Source: UBA1737 sp045653225 (GTDB taxonomy: Bacteria > Bacillota_I > Bacilli_A > ML615J-28 > CAG-313). Taken from it: 22,114 nucleotides of DNA. Position numbers and translations under genes: made by a program. Of the stretch, positions 17,411 to 22,114 are shown piece after piece (the stretch's first letter is position 1; each line of letters starts with the position of its first letter). The notes beneath the pieces are model-generated. The model was not told where the DNA came from, ran no database searches, and saw nothing but the letters and a program-made list of their open reading frames with translations. The stretch is from assembly GCA_045653225.1 (NCBI GenBank), contig JAZOLP010000157.1, positions 1-22,114 on the forward strand. Direction: 5' to 3'.

Positions 17411-18867
17411 TTAAAGTTGGATTAATACCACTAGATAGTAGACCATGTAATACTATATGGATTGATAGTTTAACTAAAATTGCAAATCTTGAACTATTAA
17501 TGTATCCAAGAGAAAAATGTGGAACATTATTTAAAGGAGCAAATATTGATGAAATTATTGATTGGTTAAACAAAAATGCTCATCTAATGGATTATTTAAT
17601 TATTTCAACTGATGGGCTATGTTTTGGAGGATTAATTCAAGCAAGAAAAGCTCAAATAAATTTAGAAAAAGTAGTAAATCAATTAGACATTATAAAAGAA
17701 TTAAAAAACAAATATCCAAAATTAAAAATATTTGTATTTGATACTTTAATGAGAATTGCAATTACAACTTTAGATAAAGAAAGTCAAATATACGCACCAC
17801 TAATAAATGAATATGGTAGATTAAAAGGACAATATCATTTCTTTAAAAAAGAAGAAGATAAGAAAAGATTAGAAGAATTAGAAAAGAATATTCCAAATCA
17901 CCTTTTAGAAACATATTTAAAAGCTAGAAGAACAAAACTATACTTGAATAAATATTTCTTATCACTTGTTAAAGATAACATTATTGATAGAATGATTCTT
18001 TTGCAAGAAGATTCATTCCCATTTGGTATTCAAGCAATAGATCAAGAAGAAATTACTAACAAAATGGAAGAATATAATATTGTAGATAAAGTTGAGTTCT
18101 ATAATGGTACAGATGAAGGTGCCGGAGTTTTACTTGGAAGAATAATTGTTGATGAATATAAACTTAACCCAAAAGTTTATTTACATATGCCAAATAAAAT
18201 GAAAGAAACCTTAGATAAATGTCATTTATTTGAAGATCGTCCATTTAAAGAAAACTTATATAAAATGTTTGAAACAATAGGTTTAAAAGAAACAAAGGAT
18301 ATTAATGAAGCATCTTTTGTTCTTGCGTTATATGCAGAAGAAGAAAATAGAGATTTAATTTTAGATAAATATATTGAAGTATTAGTTAATAAAGATGATG
18401 ATTATAAAAACTTTATTAATAATTTAAACACTTTTATTAAACAAAAAGCTGTTTTATTTGTTGATTTATTCTTCCCTAATGGTGGAAGTTTCGAACTTTT
18501 AGAAGATATTAACTATAAAGAATTATTAGGTTATTCTGCATGGAATACATCATCTAATTCTTTAGGAACCGCATTATGCAATGCTGTTGCATATTTAGTT
18601 AATCCATCTTCAAAAACAAATCAAGCATTTTTAAAAGAAAGAATTATGGATGATTGCATTTATCAATATGTTGCAAGACGTATGGTTTCTGAAGATTTAG
18701 TAGCTAAAGGTTATTCAGTTTATAACTTAGAAGAAGCTTCTTCATATGCATTAGAAGAAACAAAAAAAATAATGGAAAAATACAATTATTTAATTGAACA
18801 TACTCCTTATGAAATTAAATTTCCTTGGGGTAGAATGTTTGAAATAGAAATAAAAGTAGAGGAATAG
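17407..18867 (+). CDS. DUF4127 family protein, putative carbohydrate-acting enzyme
   Basis: The 486-residue cytoplasmic protein carries the full set of DUF4127 signatures: 'PLDSRPCN' (8-15), 'STDGLCFGGLIQAR' (67-80), 'QEDSFPFG' (200-207), 'NGTDEGAG' (233-240), 'VDLFFPNGGS' (352-361) and 'YSAWNTSSNSLGTAL' (376-390). These conserved Asp, Arg, Glu, Asn and Trp residues spaced along the chain look like an active site, yet the family has no assigned reaction that I know of. It overlaps the TIM-barrel gene by ATGA and precedes the FAD enzyme by four bases, so the three are probably made together. Family identity is secure. Function is unknown; a role in breaking down or modifying imported glycan is inferred from position. 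Confidence 0.88.
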   Translation: MIKVGLIPLDSRPCNTIWIDSLTKIANLELLMYPREKCGTLFKGANIDEIIDWLNKNAHLMDYLIISTDGLCFGGLIQARKAQINLEKVVNQLDIIKELKNKYPKLKIFVFDTLMRIAITTLDKESQIYAPLINEYGRLKGQYHFFKKEEDKKRLEELEKNIPNHLLETYLKARRTKLYLNKYFLSLVKDNIIDRMILLQEDSFPFGIQAIDQEEITNKMEEYNIVDKVEFYNGTDEGAGVLLGRIIVDEYKLNPKVYLHMPNKMKETLDKCHLFEDRPFKENLYKMFETIGLKETKDINEASFVLALYAEEENRDLILDKYIEVLVNKDDDYKNFINNLNTFIKQKAVLFVDLFFPNGGSFELLEDINYKELLGYSAWNTSSNSLGTALCNAVAYLVNPSSKTNQAFLKERIMDDCIYQYVARRMVSEDLVAKGYSVYNLEEASSYALEETKKIMEKYNYLIEHTPYEIKFPWGRMFEIEIKVEE

Positions 18868-18871
18868 CGAT

Positions 18872-20209
18872 ATGAAATACGATGTAATTGTAGGTGGAGC
18901 AGGTCCTTCAGGTATTTGTGCAGCAATAGCAGCTAAACGTGGAGGAGCAAATGTTCTTTTAGTTGAAAATTCAGGATTACTTGGTGGAACTAACATCTTA
19001 AGTCTTGTTGGTCCTTTAATGACATATCATAATATGAGAAATCAAGTTATAAAAGGAATTGCTGAAGAAATAATCGAAAGATTAAATAAAATGGGTGGTA
19101 CACTTGGTCATATAGTTGATCCACTAGGATTTTGTAGTACAGTGACTCCAATTGATACAGAAGCATTAAAAAGATTATATTTTGAATTAATTCAAGAAAA
19201 TAATATTGATTTATTACTTCATACAAAAATTATTGACGCTTATCAAGAAAATGGCAACATTAAACACATTACTGTTGCTAATAAAGAAGGTGTTTATAAT
19301 ATTGAAGCAACTTATTTTATCGACGCAACAGGTGATGGAGATATCGCTCATTATGCAAAGGCAAAATATATTATTGGTCGTACATCAGATAATTTATGCC
19401 AACCAATGACTATGCCTTTTGTTGTAAGTAATGTTGATATTTATAGATTATTAGAAGAAGTAAAAAATAATCCTGATAATTTTGTAATTAATAAAAATTA
19501 TGATTATAAGTATTTAGGAATTAGTGGCTTCTTTAATGAAGTAGTTAATGCAAAAAACAATGGTGATTTTAATATCAACCGTGATCGTGTATTATTATTC
19601 CAAAACGTTTTAAAAAATGAAGTTACAATTAATATGACTAGAGTTAACAAATATTCTGCTTTATCCGCAATTGAAAGAACAAAAGCTGAAATCGAAGGTA
19701 GAAATCAAATTCAAGAAGTATTTAATTTCTTAGTGAAATATATACCTGGGTTTGAAAATAGTTACATATCTCAAACTCCACATCAAATAGGAATAAGAGA
19801 AACTAGACATATTTTATGTGATTATATGATTACAAAAGAAGATGTTATCGAACATAAAAAATTTGATGATGCAATCTGTGTTTCTGCATTTCCTATGGAT
19901 ATCCATTCACCAGATAGCGCATCAATGGAAATTGATGATGAAAATTCTGCAGAAAATCTTGCATTTGAAATACCACTTAGATCAATACTTCCAATTGGTT
20001 TAAACAACTTAATTGTTACAGGTAGAATAATTGGTGCTACTCATGAAGCTGCCGCATCTTTAAGAGTATGTCCTGTGTGTATGGCTCTTGGAGAAGCAGC
20101 AGGTAGTCTTGCGAGTATCGCAAAATGTGAAAACGTAAGTATTAGAGAAGTTGAATATAGTTCTTTAGCAGCACATTTGAAAAAAAATAATCATATAACA
20201 AAAATTTAA
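18872..20209 (+). CDS. FAD-dependent oxidoreductase (FAD_oxidored family)
   Basis: This is a 445-residue cytoplasmic flavoprotein. The N-terminal dinucleotide fold has 'GGAGPSG' (8-14) and the acidic ribose-binding Glu32. 'FIDATGDGDIAHYA' (149-162) is the second FAD motif. 'IGIRETRHI' (306-314) and 'FPMDIH' (340-345) are typical of the FAD_oxidored family. The C-terminal FAD site is 'NNLIVTGRIIGATHEAAASL' with 'RVCPVCMALGEAAG' after it. The family oxidises or reduces varied small molecules, sugars included in some members, so the sequence does not give the substrate. Its place as last gene of the operon beside DUF4127 suggests a redox step in glycan breakdown. AGAGGA at 18858-18863 precedes the start by eight bases. 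Confidence 0.88.
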   Translation: MKYDVIVGGAGPSGICAAIAAKRGGANVLLVENSGLLGGTNILSLVGPLMTYHNMRNQVIKGIAEEIIERLNKMGGTLGHIVDPLGFCSTVTPIDTEALKRLYFELIQENNIDLLLHTKIIDAYQENGNIKHITVANKEGVYNIEATYFIDATGDGDIAHYAKAKYIIGRTSDNLCQPMTMPFVVSNVDIYRLLEEVKNNPDNFVINKNYDYKYLGISGFFNEVVNAKNNGDFNINRDRVLLFQNVLKNEVTINMTRVNKYSALSAIERTKAEIEGRNQIQEVFNFLVKYIPGFENSYISQTPHQIGIRETRHILCDYMITKEDVIEHKKFDDAICVSAFPMDIHSPDSASMEIDDENSAENLAFEIPLRSILPIGLNNLIVTGRIIGATHEAAASLRVCPVCMALGEAAGSLASIAKCENVSIREVEYSSLAAHLKKNNHITKI

Positions 20210-20211
20210 GT

Positions 20212-20241
20212 AAAAAAAAAGACCTTTATGGTCTTTTTTTT
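20212..20241 (+). terminator. Intrinsic terminator of the large operon, probably bidirectional
   Basis: Nine A residues (20212-20220) followed by GACC, a TTTAT loop, GGTC and eight T residues (20234-20241) form a hairpin with a stem of about twelve pairs and a U tract. It starts three bases after the stop of the FAD enzyme gene. The A tract lets it work on the other strand as well. Confidence 0.93.
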
Positions 20242-20279
20242 AACTTAAGCATTTTATATCAAAAAAAAATAGATACAAA

Positions 20280-20290
20280 TATGATATACT
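20280..20290 (+). promoter_or_regulatory. Possible -10 region of the AraC-type regulator gene
   Basis: TATGAT (20280-20285) and TATACT (20285-20290) are both good -10 candidates 19-28 bases before the start codon. No convincing -35 box is seen at the right distance; a run of nine A residues (20261-20269) lies there instead. An inverted repeat, TATATC (20255-20260) with GATATA (20283-20288), spans the region and could be an operator. The exact promoter is uncertain. Confidence 0.45.
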
Positions 20291-20308
20291 TTTAGTGGTG
20301 GTGATAGA

Positions 20309-21139
20309 ATGAATACAAATGATATATTAAAAAAGACTCTAGAATTGATTGAGGATAATTTAGATAATCAAGATTTAAATATTAGTTTTCTTTCCAATAA
20401 AGTATTTGTAAGTCCTTATTACTTACAAAGATTATTTTATTCATTTTTAGGAAAGACAATTGGATCATATATAAGAGAAAGAAGACTAACTGAAGCAGGT
20501 ACAGATATAAAAAAAGGTGAAAAAGTAATGGATGTAGCATTTAAATATGGCTATGAATCCCAAGAATCTTTTACTAGAGCATTTAAAAAATTCCATGGAG
20601 TGAATCCAGGTGTTGCAAAAAAAGGTATTATACTATCATGTTTACCACCAATTAACATTAATAATTTAAATAAAGGAGAAATAGACATGGATATTAAAAT
20701 TGAAAATGAAAATTCATTTAATATTATTGTTAAAGTTAAAAAGTTTAATGAAGAAACTTCTTTTTTAGATATACCAAAATTTTGGGATGAATATTATGAA
20801 AAAGGATATCAAAACACAGTACCTCCAATGTTAGGTATTTGTTTTAATAATGATGAAGATACACAATTTGAATATGGAATAGGGAGCTTAAAAGAATTTT
20901 GTAATAAGATACCTAGTGAATTTGTTGAAATTAAAATAAAAGAAAATTTATGGGGGAAATTTTATACTAAAGGTAAATTACCAAGCGCTATTCAAAATTT
21001 ATGGAAAGAAGTTATTGAATGGATTGATAATAGTGAGTATGAAATAGCAGAAAATTATGATTTTGAATGTTACTCTGAAGGTGATGTTAATAGCGATGAT
21101 TACGTAAGTGGAATTTGGGTTCCATTAAAATTAAAATAA
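20309..21139 (+). CDS. AraC-family regulator with GyrI-like effector-binding domain
   Basis: This 276-residue regulator has an AraC/XylS DNA-binding domain at the N-terminus (about 5-105), with two helix-turn-helix units around 'ISFLSNKVFVSPYYLQRLF' and 'VMDVAFKYGYESQESFTRAF', as in Rob/SoxS-type proteins. A C-terminal GyrI-like/AraC_E_bind domain at about 127-275 ('WGKFYTKGKLPSAIQNLWKE', 'YDFECYSEGD') binds small, often hydrophobic or cationic ligands in relatives. The site GGTGGTG is just upstream of the ATG at 20309. It lies beyond the operon terminator and has its own possible promoter, so it is probably an independent stress or drug-response regulator and not part of the glycan system. 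Confidence 0.9.
   Translation: MNTNDILKKTLELIEDNLDNQDLNISFLSNKVFVSPYYLQRLFYSFLGKTIGSYIRERRLTEAGTDIKKGEKVMDVAFKYGYESQESFTRAFKKFHGVNPGVAKKGIILSCLPPININNLNKGEIDMDIKIENENSFNIIVKVKKFNEETSFLDIPKFWDEYYEKGYQNTVPPMLGICFNNDEDTQFEYGIGSLKEFCNKIPSEFVEIKIKENLWGKFYTKGKLPSAIQNLWKEVIEWIDNSEYEIAENYDFECYSEGDVNSDDYVSGIWVPLKLK
20672..20678 (+). promoter_or_regulatory. Internal ribosome binding site inside the AraC-type gene
   Basis: AAAGGAG lies eight bases before an in-frame ATG at 20687 (Met127), exactly in the linker between the DNA-binding and effector-binding domains. It is stronger than the site of the full-length gene and could give a separate 150-residue effector-binding protein. Confidence 0.5.
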
Positions 21140-21197
21140 TAATATATGATAATGTTTTAAATATTATTAATAACTAATGGAGAAATTTATTAGTTTA

Positions 21198-21226
21198 TTG
21201 AAAAATAGTTAAATATAATGTATAAT
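21198..21226 (+). promoter_or_regulatory. Sigma-A promoter of the small membrane protein gene
   Basis: TTGAAA (21198-21203) and TATAAT (21221-21226) are separated by 17 bases, close to the ideal sigma-A promoter. Transcription would begin near 21233, upstream of the ATG at 21263. A second TATAAT at 21214-21219 has worse spacing. Confidence 0.8.
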
Positions 21227-21262
21227 AAAAGTAATTATTTAAATAGTTTATTTGAGGTTATT

Positions 21263-21556
21263 ATGACAAAAGAGAAGAAATTTAATATTTTAATAACATT
21301 ATCTTTAATATTGTTTATAATTATTTTAATTTTAGAAATTATATTAAAAGTAACTATGCCTAATGATGTTGTTGAAAATTACAAATTTTTACAAACGATG
21401 AGTATTAAAGAAAGAGTAATTAGAGGTTTACAAATTAAACAATTTTATCAAACAGAATTTGAACTTGGAATAATAAAACGAACAATAATTTTAGATTTCT
21501 TAAATTTAATCGCCTGCATGGGATTGAATGTAATCTCCCCGTTGGCAATAGCATAG
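21263..21556 (+). CDS. Truncated membrane protein gene (5' part only)
   Basis: ATG at 21263 has GAGG at 21254-21257, five bases upstream; the earlier in-frame ATG at 21218 falls inside the promoter and is unlikely. About 83 residues are native: a basic start, one strong membrane helix at about 8-31 and a charged segment with 'SIKERVIRGLQIKQFYQTEF', then the beginning of a second hydrophobic region ('IILDFLNLI'). From about 21512 the frame reads into foreign sequence and ends at 21556, so the last 14 residues are not real. The start vaguely recalls VanZ-like proteins, but not enough to name it. The remainder of the gene is missing. Confidence 0.6.
   Translation: MTKEKKFNILITLSLILFIIILILEIILKVTMPNDVVENYKFLQTMSIKERVIRGLQIKQFYQTEFELGIIKRTIILDFLNLIACMGLNVISPLAIA
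21500..21509. other. Junction between two unlike sequences, on a palindrome
   Basis: TTAAATTTAA is a perfect 10-bp palindrome. To its left base composition is about 20-25% G+C; to its right it rises to roughly 45%. The membrane protein gene from the left and the recombinase gene from the right both lose their C-terminal parts here. Confidence 0.75.
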
Positions 21557-22002
21557 TTCATAATGCCTTTCAAGATGGTTTGCAATGTTTCAATTACGCG
21601 CCCCTGGTGGCTATCAATGATTTGTTTTAGGTCGTTGGTCGTAATAGTGGAAATCTTACGTGTACCCAGCACAGGGATAATACGCGTTTCACAGTTCATC
21701 ACGTAGTCGCGGTGCGTTCTAGGGTCAATCGTACCTTCTTTAGACGCAAGCCAGTCCCTAGCAATTTTCTCAACAGTATGCTTATCACCGCCTTTCTTCT
21801 TGACACGATACTTGTCGATATTCTTAGGAGAAGTCGCCTCAATGAAACGTTCTTTTGCCTTTTCTATCGTGTTCCCTGAAACAACAATGCCTATTTCGCG
21901 TTTTACGCACAATGTAAACACAATAAGTAAAACACCAAGGAAACACAAATCGTTCCATATTCGGCTTGTTTTCACGCTTAAAACAAGACCTTTTATACAC
22001 AT
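21500..22002 (-). CDS. Tyrosine recombinase (phage-type integrase), C-terminally truncated
   Basis: On the - strand, about 168 residues of an integrase are readable before the junction. Residues about 74-165 form the core-binding SAM-like domain: 'HTVEKIARDWLASKEG', 'RIIPVLGTRKISTITTNDL', 'ILKGIMNYAIANGEITFNP'. The catalytic domain with the Arg, His-x-x-Arg and Tyr residues is absent, so this copy cannot work. The start is uncertain: the frame opens at 22002, but its first ~40 residues look unlike an integrase arm-binding domain. Another frame (GTG 22033, ATG 22024) is open as far as 21839, so a frameshift near 21850-21900 or a downstream start is possible. Base composition and codon use differ sharply from everything to the left, so it comes from another genome or a mobile element. 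Confidence 0.7.
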
Positions 22003-22042
22003 AACGCAAGACCTGCAACATCATAATCCCCACCCAAAAAAA

Positions 22043-22063
22043 ATTTTGGCGTCCATTTTGGCG
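22043..22063. repeat. Short direct repeat ATTTTGGCG
   Basis: ATTTTGGCG occurs at 22043-22051 and again at 22055-22063, a 12-bp period, just upstream of the truncated integrase. Arm-type or regulatory sites for recombinases are often short direct repeats, but two copies are weak evidence. Confidence 0.35.
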
Positions 22064-22114
22064 CCCACATTTTAATATCGTTTTCCCCTTATAATAAAAG
22101 CTCTCCGAGAACCT

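Noticed and set aside
21136..21197. Terminator after the AraC-type gene
   Set aside because: AATAATAT/ATATTATT and AACTAA/TTAGTT can pair, but the stems are short and A/T-rich with no following T run, so I see no convincing terminator.
21218..21262. Upstream ATG as start of the small membrane protein
   Set aside because: It lies between the two boxes of a good sigma-A promoter, upstream of the expected transcript start, and lacks a ribosome site; 21263 has both.
21800..22075. Forward-strand open frame over the integrase
   Set aside because: It is antisense to the clear core-binding domain and its flank, has no recognisable domain and no ribosome site.
21500..22114. Attachment site or tRNA next to the integrase
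   Set aside because: I found no tRNA cloverleaf or repeated att core in the remaining sequence, and the integrase end is missing.

Overview
The window is AT-rich (about 25-30% G+C by eye), uses the standard code (every tryptophan I checked is TGG, and TGA serves as a stop at 17408-17410) and has strong Shine-Dalgarno sites. Signal peptides, lipoboxes and a Gram-positive style of sugar transport gene cluster point to a low-GC Bacillota, probably a gut-type member of class Bacilli (RF39 or Erysipelotrichales-like). That placement is inference, since there is no rRNA or other marker gene here.

Positions 16-20209 hold fourteen genes on the + strand with no gap longer than 15 nt and several overlaps, closed by a clear intrinsic terminator at 20212-20241. 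This reads as one ~20 kb operon whose promoter lies outside the window. The first part is nearly symmetrical: substrate-binding protein, permease, permease / NHL-TPR membrane protein, YIP1-like membrane protein, DUF5696 membrane protein / permease, permease, substrate-binding lipoprotein. A lipoprotein with two bacterial Ig-like domains and a GntR/UTRA regulator follow. The last four genes are cytoplasmic: a GxSx-type SGNH esterase, a small TIM-barrel protein, a DUF4127 protein and an FAD-dependent oxidoreductase.

The likely theme is capture, import and processing of a complex, probably acylated, glycan or oligosaccharide. Two CUT1-type ABC importers are encoded, but no ATPase, so an MsmX-like shared ATPase must act from elsewhere. 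No gene of a glycoside hydrolase family I recognise is present. The DUF5696 protein at the cell surface and the DUF4127 and FAD enzymes inside are the best candidates for unrecognised carbohydrate-active enzymes. This is the most interesting part of the window.

After the terminator come an AraC/GyrI-like regulator, which may also be translated from an internal start to give its effector domain alone, and the start of a small membrane protein gene with a good sigma-A promoter. At about 21500-21511 the sequence changes abruptly to roughly 45% G+C and carries a C-terminally truncated tyrosine recombinase on the - strand. Both genes are cut at the same point, on a 10-bp palindrome, which suggests a chimeric join (assembly or amplification artefact) more than a natural element boundary.
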